A DNA stretch of 64,000 nt from Sophora flavescens (lineage: Eukaryota; Streptophyta; Magnoliopsida; Fabales; Fabaceae): positions 22,397,630-22,461,629 of the forward strand of contig CM061069.1 of assembly GCA_030762895.1 (NCBI GenBank), read 5' to 3'. The notes under the pieces are model-generated. The model searched no databases and had not been told where the DNA came from. It worked only from the letters and a program-made list of their open reading frames with translations. Both the position numbers and the translations under genes were made by a program. Of this stretch, positions 35,001 to 44,923 are shown one piece after another. Numbering within the stretch: the first letter of the stretch is position 1; each line of letters opens with the position of its first letter.

Positions 35001-35361
35001 GATTCGGATAGAGGTATATTTGCAAAAACTTAATGCGCAATTAGTTAAAAAAACTATATTGATTTACTATTTTATTTTTTTTTAGTGCCCAAGACAACCC
35101 AACGATACAGATTGTGGGTACTATGTCATGCGTTTCATGAAGGAAATTATCTTACAAAACCAAGTTAAAATACCAATGGCGGTATGTTGTTTACTTAGCT
35201 TTTAACTGTGACTGTTCAAATGTTTTAGCAATTGTAAATTAATTTATTTAATTTTTATGTCGGAGTACTTCCCTGACTTCAAATGCTCCACATACTCCAC
35301 TGCTCAACTATCTGAAGTCAAGGAAGATTGGTGTCGCTATATTGTTGAAAAGTTTATTTGA
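32003..35361 (+). pseudogene. CACTA second gene: En/Spm-type transposase_24-like protein with C-terminal Ulp1-type protease
   Basis: The ATG at 32003 starts MASSSNASAAKVTRRGPTVM. Exons 32003-32104, 32181-32339 and 32420-about 32630 carry the N-terminal part (VEWNYLDQPIRANGKILKSY). Further exons near 32723-32817 and 33115-33430 hold LDPACPYKASRKGYADIEDE and FGRQDIFAKALGVPENPGRV, typical of plant En/Spm second proteins. The protease domain lies in about 34310-35361: NHWVLCTINTVEEIIYYLDS with catalytic His and Asp, CPRQPNDTDCGYYVMRFM with Gln-to-Cys spacing, ending EKFI and TGA. The His-Asp-Cys triad is intact. A TAA near 32920 and a lost splice donor near 32637 suggest decay in the middle. The protease would cleave ubiquitin-like proteins by family; its role in transposition is unknown. 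Confidence 0.75.
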
Positions 35362-35879
35362 TTACGCTTGTTATATATGGTCTGAACTTTATATTGCACT
35401 GTATATGGATGAAATAATTCTTGATTCAAGATGGTTTAAATGGTACTCTCTACTTTTGCTGAGGACTTGGGAACAATCTATCTTGGGTGTTACCTAGTTG
35501 TTTTTTGCCGTATGTGCTGTAAAAAATTCTTGAAGTATTTTATGATTGAGAAGCTTCTTGGCTTGGTTAAATTATATTAACTGATATGTATGCAATTGGG
35601 TCAGACTTAGTAGCTGAAGCGTATGCAATTGAGTTTACCGTATGTGCCTTTATTATTACAGGTTCAATATATTGAAGGTGCTACACAGTTTTTTGGTGGA
35701 ATACTTTCTATCAAAGTAGCTTGTTATATATGCATATGGTTTGGTACAAGTAAATTAGGTGTCTGGGTTTTATTTGCTACCCATAATTTGTATTGTGCTT
35801 CATTTCTTTGTACACCTGTTTTTTATAAACATGCAGGATGGAGGTAAAGTTAAGAAATAGGTAAACTAAAAAAAAATAA
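35362..35879 (+). other. 3' region of CACTA element 2, no gene
   Basis: AT-rich DNA between the protease stop and the right subterminal array. A 74-codon frame at 35623-35847 has no recognisable similarity. Confidence 0.4.
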
Positions 35880-36112
35880 GGGATTAGATAGCGTTTGCTG
35901 AGAAAACGCTATCTAAAGTCTGCCTTTAGATAGCGTTTGTATCTAAAGGCAGACTTTAGATAGCGTTTGTATTTACAAATGCTATCTAAAGTCATCTTTT
36001 AATAGCACTTCTTAAATGCTATCTCTGCTAACTATTTTTAATAGTGGTGGCATAGATAGCGCTTAAAAACGCTATTAAAAGGCATCCGAAAACGCTATCT
36101 AAAGTCATTTCT
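35880..36112. repeat. Right subterminal hairpin array of CACTA element 2
   Basis: Units such as TTTAGATAGCGTTTGTAT and AAACGCTATCTAAAGTC repeat five to six times. Two neighbouring units at about 35885-35990 are near-identical, a small tandem duplication. Confidence 0.85.
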
Positions 36113-36121
36113 GTTGTAGTG

Positions 36122-36290
36122 TCATTTTTTATTCAAATAGTTACATAATTGAAGATAAAAATAGCAAGCAAGTAAGGATGATAGGAAATAGAGTAGACAA
36201 CACATACATGATTAGCCTAGATGGAGTCTCATCTCATAATGCATGTTGTATTAACACGTTGGACAATACACAGGACACCGTGTTCTACAA
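36122..36290 (+). pseudogene. Copia pol continuation after CACTA 2
   Basis: In the frame through 36151 the sequence reads IEDKNSKQVRMIGNRVDNTY followed by MISLDGVSS, the segment that follows the protease and precedes the HRRLGH zinc finger in copia pol. It joins logically to LCDRGNRVT before CACTA 2, with one in-frame stop near 36148. The similarity fades after about 36260, before the integrase zinc finger, where LTR fragment C begins. Confidence 0.75.
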
Positions 36291-36299
36291 CACATGGCA

Positions 36300-39200
36300 C
36301 GTCGGCCAAATAATGCATGTAAAAACATGTTTATTTTCGCAACTTTCTTTGTGTTTCATTCTTTCCCTGTCGAGGCTCAAGGCCCACGACCATCCATGAA
36401 TTTTTTCTATGTTTTAAAACTTTTCATTGTCAACACAGGACGTTTTAGTTCGAGTGGCCAATCACAACAGTCCTAGACCTGTGCACTAGTCTTAGACTTT
36501 GTTGTCGTGGAAAACAATTTTTACCTTTTTACTACGTTCACCACGTTTTATCACAACGTTTGTAGTTCACACAATCCACAACAATGTATATAGGACACAC
36601 AGTCCATAACCACGTGTATAGGACACATAGTCCACAACAACGTATATAGGACACAGTCCATAACGTCGTGATACGGATCATAGATCCACGTGCTTTAAAT
36701 CTCTAGTTTCCCGACGTCTCGGTTACTAGGTTCACTTTTCAACGTTATTTTTCGTTCAGTGAAAAACAAATACAAAACAAAACTTCTGTAACTTATCCAA
36801 GTTATCGGATATTTTTACTTGAATAAATTCTTTTCGAAAACATTTTCTTTTGAAATTCATTTTTAAAACTTTAAACTTTAGGAACTCCATTTCTTTTCCT
36901 AAAAATCTCATTTATTTTGAAAAAGTCTATTTTCTTTCAAAAATATGGTAAACCTTTTTGAAGGAAAACTCTTCCTAAGAACATTGGAAAATAAAATCCC
37001 ATTTTCTAGGGTACTTTACCATAAAGTGTTCTCAAAATTATGTTTTTCTTCAAAATAAAATCTTTTAGCTCAAATAATTCTTCTTTATAAAATTGTTTTG
37101 ATTCTAAAAATTTTCACCAAACGTTTGAATTATTTTTATTTTCTCTTTTATTAAAATGTTACTAAAAAGAAATCTTTATTTGTGATTATTCTTCATAATT
37201 TTTATTAAAGCTTTTTTTCTTGTATTATTAATTGAGCTCTAACCAACGGTTAGGCTTCCATGCAACAACCAAAACACATTTACAACAATTCTAACATATA
37301 CCAACAACATTCACATATTCATATATCATCAACTAAGGTATGCTAATCATTCAAATATACTATCAAAGCAACAAGAACTTTAGATTATTCTAAAACAGCC
37401 ACAACAACAACAACATCAAACAAACACATAAAAACAACCACACATGGCACAAAGTCATCATAAATAATTATCCCTCAAGCTTTCTCCCCTTACCTGATTC
37501 GACGGGTAGAAAAAGGCTTTGTTTTCTTGTTGTCCAGAGCGAACTTCCTTTGCCCACAACATGCCGCAAGTCTAAGAATTAAGCGAATGACTTAAATTAA
37601 AACAACAAAGTCATCTTATCTTTGTAAGTATAGGTTTTGGCCATGGCTAGAAAAATGATGCTAGAGATGTCCAATCTTTTACAAATTCTTGGATTACATT
37701 TTGTTCAAGACTTATTTATATTTATTATATTTACATTAACACTTGTTTATAGTCCATTTTATACCAAGATCTTTACTTGATCATGTTAAAAGATATTATT
37801 TTCAAAATCATATTTTTTTTTATTCAAAAATCATGACGAACTCTTTTATAAAAGCATTCTCAGAACATTAGTGGGTATAAATTGTGAATGATCACTCAAA
37901 TTACCTTTAAAATTTTTTAAAATTTAACTGAAGGTACCCAACTCACATATAAACATATTGTAGTTGGTCCCATATCAAAATTCGAAGACATTAATTTACT
38001 AAAAATCACACACTGCCTCTGATTGTACAGGATTTTCCAGAAATCCGAGTTCACTGATATATAACTTTATGAATTTGTTTCTCTTTATATACATATGTAA
38101 AAATCTCAAATCTTCAACCAAACCATACATATACTTATTATTAACCCAACAAATTTTATAAAGTTTTTTAACCATCAAAATCATATTTAAAATCATCATG
38201 CAACCAACCATGTTCATATTTTCGCAGACAAAATTTGGTTCTATATTGATAGGTGTTTTGACCCAATAAATCTTATCCAAATACCTGCATATTATATATC
38301 AAATTAAAGCCCCTGAAGTCTTCTTTGAAAATATGTATTTAGTTTTCAAAATATGTTTTGTATAAAAATTTATGATCTTACGAACATTTTACCCATGTTT
38401 ATCCACACCAAGTTATTATCTTTACTCTAGCATCATCCACAAGCCATAAAACCAACATGCAAGGGTCCTAGACCCTTAAAAACATACATGCAAATATATA
38501 ATATAAGGAAAATCATAAAATCACTCTATCTTTCTCATGCATGTAAATTTTTTTAACAAAATCGTAAACTTTCCTCTACTAGGGTTTCGGCCACCCTAAA
38601 AATTATGCCTTGGAAAATCTTTTTGTTACATGCAATTACATAAAGTGCTATTAGATGAGAGTATGAGTTCATGAAAATTAGTTTCATGCTCAAAAGATTT
38701 TTCTAAAGGTTTTTCTTGAAATTTTTAACTAAAAATCATAAACATGCATCTTGAATAAATGACATGCATGTTGAGAAAGAGTAAAAATTTGAGAAAATAA
38801 AGATTAGAGAGAAAGAGGTATACCCTTAGTGATGATGAGAGGTTGAAGATGATCAAGATCTTGAAGCTTCCCAAGAGTATCAATGGAGGATGAAGATGGA
38901 TGTGTAAGTGAAGGTGTGAGTGAGTTTGAGAGAGAAAATGAAGAAATGGAGGTATGATGTGGAAGGGAGGTATTTATAGAGAATTAAGAGTGAGGTAGGG
39001 CGCTGCTTTTAAGTGGAGGAAAATGAGAGGAATTTTAATTTTTTTATTAAAATAATAAGTAACTTGTAAAAATCAAATAAAATGATGATTGGTAATTAAG
39101 AAAAATACCATTCACATCAAAGTCATCATGTTGTTTTCACATCAAGTCTTTCAAATCTGTACCTAATATATTTTAAATTAATTTATTTTGTTCCGGTTTC

Positions 39201-39565
39201 ATCGATATCCCTACTGTGAAAACCGATCGTATTTCCTTCGAAATTTTTCCACTCGAAAAATTTTATATTGAAAGATAATTTCTAAAATTATGGAAATAAT
39301 TATAATTGAGTTAGGAAAAATAAAAATTTTGTTTTACAAATCGAAATTCATTTTTCGGGTCAGTAAAGTTTTGTTAACAGTGAAAACATAGACCGGGATC
39401 GTCTGAAATTTCCACCGGAAATTTAATAGTAGCTTCCTACTATAAAGTAGATTATGAAATTAATTTAGGTTTATTAAAATAATTTTCTCAAATTTAAAAT
39501 ATTAAACATGCACACACATACATAAGCACAGATTATCGAAGACCAGAAAAAATCGGGGTGTTACA
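36300..39565 (-). mobile_element. Long LTR fragment C, same family as LTR A, inverted
   Basis: On the - strand the element starts TGTAACACCCCGATTTTTTC at 39565, the intact form of the LTR A terminus. Its far end matches LTR A in inverted order: GCACGTCGGCCAAATAATGC (36299 onward) against the region near 9610-9630, and the TTACTAGGTTCAC motif against about 9280. A short repeat ATAGGACACATAGTCCACAA occurs three to four times at 36550-36665. No coding domain is seen. The left end lacks a clear terminus, so it is truncated by a deletion that also took most of copia pol. Confidence 0.7.
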
Positions 39566-39732
39566 GAACCGGTATAAATTGATTGTGTGATTTTCTCTTC
39601 CTTTATCTTTTTACAATTCCTCAAAAATTAGTCAAGGTCACAAAAAGGGGAAAAAAAATTTAAGATCTCAATTCAACCCCCCCCCCCCCCCCCCCCCCCC
39701 CCTCTTAAGAAGATTGAAGCCACTTGGTAACA
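39566..39732 (+). mobile_element. 3' LTR remnant of the copia element
   Basis: It matches the last part of the 5' LTR (18261-18406), from GAACC(A/G)GTATAA to TTGGTAACA. It contains a run of 26 C at 39677-39702 where the 5' LTR reads CACCCCAAACCC. The target duplication atact follows. Confidence 0.9.
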
Positions 39733-39745
39733 ATACTCCCTTCAA

Positions 39746-40561
39746 TCAACCGGGATCAGCTGGGCTTGGAAGTGAAAGAACAGCTCTCTTCCAAGGAAGT
39801 CCTTCAATGAGCCTATAGTGTTTATATGGCCACATGCGCTTTTGCTTTGCTCTTTTCACTTTGAGTCTCATGGCCTTACTTCCTCCCGGTGGAAGTTTTA
39901 ACTCCACATGTTGAGCAACTCCAACTTCATCTTTATTTGATGCATCATTTGTCATGCAAAGATTGGGAGTTGCTTCCATGTTAAGCTCTTCCTTCACCTT
40001 TCGAGGCATTATCTCAATCATGCACACATGATTCTCAAAAGGAGAGCTGTTATATGAGTTAGTCAAATCAAAATTCACCCTTCCTTTCTCTATATTCAAA
40101 GAGAGATTACCATTTCTTACATCTATTATTGCTCCAGCTGTGGCCAAGAATGGCCTTCCAAGAATGATAAGGAATTTAGAATTCTCGTTCATATCCAACA
40201 CCATGAAATCAGTAGGAATGAAGAATTTCCCTACCTTTATGGGGACATTCTCTAGTATGCCTAGAGGGTTTTTAGTGGAGCCATCCTCAAATTGTAAAGA
40301 GAACTTGGATGGACTCAATTCCTTAGTTCCTAACCTCTCAAAGATAGTAAGTGGCATCAAACTCGCATTAGCCCCTAAGTCACATAAGGCATGGTCTATT
40401 TTAACTTCTCCAATTGAGCAAGCAATAGAGAAACTTCCTAGATCTTTTTGTTTATGAGGCATATTAGTTTTTATCATTTCATCACGCTCCTCAATTAAGT
40501 CCTTGGTCTTTTTTTCTACTTGATTTTTCTTTACTAGCCTTTGTGGGAAAGGTATTGGGGG
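39746..40561 (-). pseudogene. Gypsy element 2 retropepsin (protease)
   Basis: The open frame (40477 down to 39746) reads MPHKQKDLGSFSIACSIGEV, then the retropepsin-like active site ALCDLGANASLMPLTIFERL (D-L-G-A in place of D-T-G-A, common in plant Athila-like proteases), FILGRPFLATAGAIIDVRNG-type flap motifs and the usual tail RMWPYKHYRLIEGLPW before the stop. Upstream the same frame can be read to about 40561 (PPPPYQPPIPFPQRLVKK), the usual gag-pro linker but shorter than in relatives. No reverse transcriptase follows; the frame is succeeded at once by the GGGAGGCAACC region. The protease would process Gag. Confidence 0.8.
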
Positions 40562-40707
40562 TTGGTAAGGTGGTGGGGGATGTACTTTGGTTTAATCTCT
40601 TCTTGTTCACTCATGTCCACCTCACATTCCACACTCTTTTCAACTACCCCAAGCTTATCATCCCTCAAGTATATAGCATTACATTGCTCACTGGGATTAA
40701 CTTCGGG

Positions 40708-42002
40708 TTATCCCAAAAACGTACCCTTAGTCCTAGAAGATGTACTAGCTTGTTGGGCAATTTGTGTCTCTAGCATCTTATGGTGAATGGGTAAGTTATC
40801 CACCTTAGATGCAAGTTCCTTAATGGCTTTGCCCATAGCCCTACCATGTTGCCTAAACTCTTCATTTTGCTTTGTTTGAGTTTCAACAAAATTTTCCAAA
40901 AGAGACTCAAGTTTAGACTTTTGTACCTGAGGATACCCCGATGCGGGTTTCATATTACCTTGTCCTTCTTGGAATTCGTGGTTCAACGTGTTGCTCCTGT
41001 AGGAAAGATAAGGGTTATTCTTCCTTTATTGGTTGTAAGAATTTAGGGGAACATAGTTTGGCAACTTCGGGTTCGTGTCATAAAAATTGTGACAAGAATT
41101 TGCTTGTTCACCCGAAGCGCCTAATCAAGGTGCACTACCCTGTGGGCACTCCACGAAGTCATGTCCATGCACTCCACAAATCTCACAAGCAACCTTAGTA
41201 GCACCTATTGAACTCACATTAGCCTTTTCAAGCTTATCAAAGTGCTTACTCAATGAATCAAACTTAGACATAATCAGATCAGCACCATCTACATAAAACT
41301 TACCTCCTGAAAGCTTTTTAGGGTTATTACCTCTTTCTGAACCCCATTGATGATAGTTGGTGGTTACGCTTTCAATGATTTTGAATGTTTTAGTTAGTGG
41401 TCTATTCATCAATGCTCCACCAGCGCATGAGTCGTGTGACAACTTTGAAGAATAATCCAATCCATTGTAGAAGGTATGCACTAATAGCCACTTCTTGAGC
41501 CCATGATGTGGGCAAGACTCTAGCAATCCTTTATAACGATCCCAAGCTTCGGATAAGCATTCTCCGTCCTTTTGGAATAAACCGGTGATCTGAGTTCGTA
41601 GGTAAGCAATCTTGGAAGGTGGAAAGAATTTTTCCAAGAATGATGCTCCAGTTGGTCCCATGTTAACTAAGTATTAGTAGGCATTGATTTCAACCAAGCT
41701 ATTGCCTTTCCAAAAAAAGAGGAGGGGAATAACCTCAAGCGGATAGCATCAACCGAGACACCTTGAATTCTTGTTGTATCACAGAATTCCAAGAACGTCT
41801 TCACATGAGTCGGATCTTCCAAGGGTAATCCTCCAAACAGATGTTGCCTAATCATGCCAATTAACTGAGGCGATATAGTGAAGTTCTCTGTCCCAATTTC
41901 TGGTCTAGCAATCCTAGTTCGCAAACCCCTAGCATTTGGGGTTGCGTAGTCCTTCAGTGGTTTGGTATCCGGTTGATTGGTCATGAGTGGAATGGGGATC
42001 AA
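40708..42002 (-). pseudogene. Gypsy element 2 gag, broken by a stop and frameshifts
   Basis: Three - strand segments form one gag. 42002-41667 has the start and Gag core (MIPIPLMTNQPD, ENFTISPQLIGMIRQHLFGG, DAIRLRLFPSSFFGKAIAWL). 41661-41125 has FLEKFFPPSKIAYLRTQITG, HGLKKWLLVHTFYNGL and the zinc knuckle CEICGVHGHDFVEC. 40986-40708 has the coiled-coil C-terminus (LLENFVETQTKQNEEFRQHG, ASKVDNLPIHHKMLETQIAQ). A TAG at about 41667 and a frameshift near 41630 separate the first two; another break near 41100 separates the last. Gag forms the particle and binds RNA; this copy cannot be translated whole. Confidence 0.85.
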
Positions 42003-42204
42003 CTTTTCTCTTGCTATTTGCCTTTGTAGTCTTCTTGTCTATGAAAAGTCCTTTCGATCTCGGGATCAACTTCAATATGAATTCCAAGACTTTGGGATCT
42101 TCGCATAAAAGAGAAAAATCAGCTGTAAAGAGAGAAATAGATACACTAGAAAAAAAATGTTTAGAAAAATCAATTTAAAAATCAAATTGATATTCAAGAA
42201 AGCA

Positions 42205-42315
42205 CAGTCCTCGGCAACGTTTGGGATGCCGGGCACCTTAGCCCCCTCCTCCGTTGCGAGTGTGAACCATGACAAACTAAGAAAATAGTGCGATGAGGGA
42301 AATGTTTTACCTCGC
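42205..42315 (-). other. Chimeric junction: gypsy 2 primer-binding region replaced by outer-gag leader sequence
   Basis: Between the 5' LTR end (42316) and the internal sequence GTTGCCGAGGACTGTGC, about 100 bases equal the outer gypsy leader and gag start found at 10970-11054, including the MVHTRNGGGG codons (42269 downward). The expected primer site TGGCGCC...GTTGCCGGGGACTG is present only in part (GGTGCC near 42233 and GTTGCCGAGG near 42214), separated by GGCATCCCAAAC, which is also shared with the outer gag. Confidence 0.65.
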
Positions 42316-43647
42316 TAATGGCGTGAATCCACAAGTGTACGGCTTCGTCGTCAAGTAATAAAAAGATCGAATCCACGGGGACCGTGATTTTGAAATCAAT
42401 TAATTGTCAAATCAATTAAACTAAACAAGGAAAGATTTGGTTTTTGAAATTCAAATCAAGTAACAAATCAATCGCAATCAAACAAAATCGAGAATAAATA
42501 AGAAAGTAAATCAAATTGGTTGTTTTCAATTCAAAAGGAATTTCCAGGAATTGGGTTACCAACAAGACCGCTTATGCTACTAAATTGACCATCCCTTTGT
42601 TAATTATCAAAATGCTTTGAAGGTGAATTTATCCTAATATAGTTAATGTTCCCTCTCGAAATACAAGAACCGTGCCCAATTAAACCAACCCCTACTCTCA
42701 TCGTAATTGTATTTAAATTGGACCCATTGAAGTTTGTGACAATTCAATGAACACTCGAAGGACCGCTTCTAACTCTCGTAATTTAAGTCCTAAGTTCAAT
42801 CCCTATAGATCCAATACCTAAATTCATTTTTCAGTTCATCCTTAGAGTATCTATGACATGCAAATAAGTGAGCACCAAATTCACAAGTAATTATAACAAT
42901 AGGAATTAAATAAAAAAGCAAATTGAAATTAACAAAGGGAAAACATCAATTCATAACATAAAACAAGTCTTGGGCATAGCCCCAATTCCTAGAAATAAGA
43001 GAACTACTCAGCATTGCCATGGTGATAGAAATCTTGATCAAAAGCAACATAAAAAATCCTAAGAGAAAGATAGAAGAAATTGGAGAAGAAGAGAGATCTC
43101 AATCCTAAAGCCAATGCCTCCAAAGAGCAGCAAAAGATCCCTATTTTTTAGCCTAATTATCCTATTTATAGTGTAGGTCAACTTGGGATTAAATCACATT
43201 ACAAATCAGATCAAATTAGGTAAAAATTCTATTTCTGCTGCGTCATGGCTGTGACGCCTGTCAGGGCCAGGCCGTGACAACTTCTGACTTTTCAATCTCT
43301 CATCATTCATGATAGTGACGCCTGTCACGGCCAGGTCGTGATAGCTTCTGAGTGTTGGATTCTTCTTTTTCTTCAATTGTGCACGATCATGGCATGATGG
43401 CCATCAACCCCAGGTCATGATGGCTTCTACCTTGCTTGTTTTTCATGCTTTTAAAGTTCCATCTTCAAGAAAACTCCAAATCAACTGGCCTTAAGCATTT
43501 TCATCATGAATTCCTGCACACAAACACCACAAAACCACCTTACCGGTTCCAAAGTAAAAACTAACAAATAACAAAATAAAAATGCCTAATCTACATGAAA
43601 ATGCATGCAAAATGATGATGAATTATGATGTGAAATCACACTCATCA
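42316..43647 (-). mobile_element. 5' LTR of gypsy element 2
   Basis: 1,332 bases matching the 3' LTR at 11055-15577. On the - strand it starts TGATGAGTGTGATTTCACAT. It contains a cluster of imperfect palindromes of the type GTGACGCCTGTCACGGCCAG at 43240-43350, upstream of a possible TATA box on the - strand (near 43165, TATAAATAGG). Confidence 0.9.
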
Positions 43648-43652
43648 TTCGC

Positions 43653-43676
43653 CCCACAGTGGGCGCCAATTATTCC
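43653..43676 (-). other. Primer-binding site of the outer gypsy element
   Basis: The - strand reads TTGGCGCCCACTGTGGGGC, close to the TGGCGCCCACCGTGGGG sequence found after the 5' LTR of many plant gypsy elements. It is followed by GAA, the start of the disrupted leader. Confidence 0.75.
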
Positions 43677-44133
43677 GAGTAGGAACAATAGAGTTCTCAA
43701 GTAATGGATTAATCCTACAATCGAAAGTCTAGTCTGAAATTGAACTGAGCTTCTCCCTGGTAGCTCTTCTTGCTTTATAGTCTCGAGTAAGCGTCAGGGG
43801 CGAGATGTTGTTGCATTCATTGGGCTCGTCTCCTTTTTCCGTAAATTGAGTCGTTCTTCACGAAGTGCATGCTGCTTCTAGAATTCTCCATGGTCACGTG
43901 TTCAGTTACTGGGCAATGGCTCTCGAGAATCTTGACACCAACTCGGGCTCGTGCTGATGCGGATCATCTCGGGTAGAACCTTCTCGAGAAGTGGAGATAC
44001 TCGGTGACCATCTTGACAAATTTGGGCTTAACCGGGTCAAATGTGAAAAAGCGGGTCTATGTCCAGACCCAACGGGAACAACTATCAAGTTCAGAAGCGA
44101 GTGGGACAATGACTTACAGGAAGAACTCTGTCA
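43677..44133 (-). mobile_element. 5' LTR of the outer gypsy element
   Basis: The sequence upstream of the primer site on the - strand starts TGACAGAGTTCTTCCTGTAA at 44133, a normal LTR start. It is GC-richer than its surroundings, with several CTCGAGA motifs. The right-hand boundary is inferred from TG/CA alone; no target duplication can be tested because the other LTR is missing. Confidence 0.5.
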
Positions 44134-44923
44134 GGAATAAAATCCAGACAGTGATCTTTTGACATTATGCAAGTGATGGATTCGGTTCCTTGTCTTCGAT
44201 AAACCCACACATTCACACATTCATTGATATACACTGTTGGATGTATTTGAGTGTATATTAAAAATATTTGAAAAAAAATGAAATAATATTAATCCAACGG
44301 TACATCAAATGATTGTGTGAATTTGTGAATGTAGTAAATCCAAATCTGCAGGTCATCATAATTTCTAACACTGAACCTCTCAAGTGGGAAGAACGAAAAG
44401 TACCCTTTGAAATTAGCTCTTTACAACACTATTGTCAAGTCACTACTTCATGTTAAACTTATGAATTGTTTCACAGTTTCGAAAGGAAAATGGATTCCAG
44501 CAGCCAATTTTTTATGCATTTATGTATTCACGTTTTAGTGTACCCTTAAATCAATTATTAAAAGTGTTTGAAAATATTTAAGATTGATCCAATAATATAT
44601 TAATATGCGAATGTGTCAAAAACTAAATGTAGAGAATCTTAGGGAAGGAAGATGCATGCAATTCTCAAATAACTATGCCACGTTTTTTTTTTGACTGGAA
44701 TAACAATGCCACATTGTTAGAACTTCCAAACAAAAAACCCTCTTGCAAAAATAATGCTTTTATCCAAAATTTACATAAGATGGAAAAATCCACAAAGCAA
44801 ACCTATAAAAACCTTTTTACAGAATTTGAGCAACCATGCTTCTCAAGAGAAACTGAAGTTCAACACCCCATGGAGAAAATGCTAAATTATCAACAAAAAA
44901 AAAAAAAACTCATCCACTATTTC
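44134..44923. other. Intergenic region and 3' flank of the CDPK gene
   Basis: AT-rich DNA with no recognisable gene; the 87-codon + strand frame at 44675-44938 is low-complexity. The 3' UTR and poly(A) region of the CDPK gene should lie in its right part. Confidence 0.5.

Larger units (their letters stand above)
25904..36121 (+). mobile_element. CACTA element 2 (10.2 kb) inserted in copia pol
   Basis: The left end is CACTACAACAGATTAGAC, and the right end read inverted is CACTACAACAGAAATGAC. Flanks taa (25901-25903) and tca (36122-36124) fit a 3-base target duplication with one change. Subterminal arrays of GATAGCG...CGCTATC hairpins lie at 25920-26225 and 35880-36112. The inside holds a tnp2-type transposase gene and a second gene with a Ulp1-type protease, the usual two-gene plan of plant CACTA elements. 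The element splits the copia frame precisely. Confidence 0.95.
17210..39732 (+). mobile_element. Copia element (SIRE/Maximus-like), full span with nested insertions
   Basis: The element is bounded by a perfect atact target duplication (17205-17209 and 39733-39737). It starts TGTGGATGCTATG and ends TTGGTAACA. It keeps a full 5' LTR, a primer-binding site, a zinc-knuckle gag end, protease and the start of the integrase region, and the last 167 bases of the 3' LTR. Reverse transcriptase, RNase H and most of integrase are missing. Three later insertions lie in it: the inverted-repeat element with hAT inside, CACTA 2 and LTR fragment C. Confidence 0.85.
11055..43647 (-). mobile_element. Gypsy element 2, gag-pro only, full span including nested insertions
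   Basis: Two LTRs of about 1.33 kb bound the element, the 3' LTR at 11055-15577 (with an insert) and the 5' LTR at 42316-43647, both on the - strand. Termini are TGATGAGTGTG and CACACCATCA. Flanks tttgc (11050-11054) and ttcgc (43648-43652) match at 4 of 5 bases and are read as the target duplication in the leader of the outer gypsy element. The internal region codes for gag and protease but not RT, RNase H or integrase, so it would need another element's enzymes. It holds the copia element and all that lies inside it. Confidence 0.8.

Noticed and set aside
40140..41198. + strand frames of 66-105 codons
   Set aside because: They are shadows of the gag and protease genes on the - strand.
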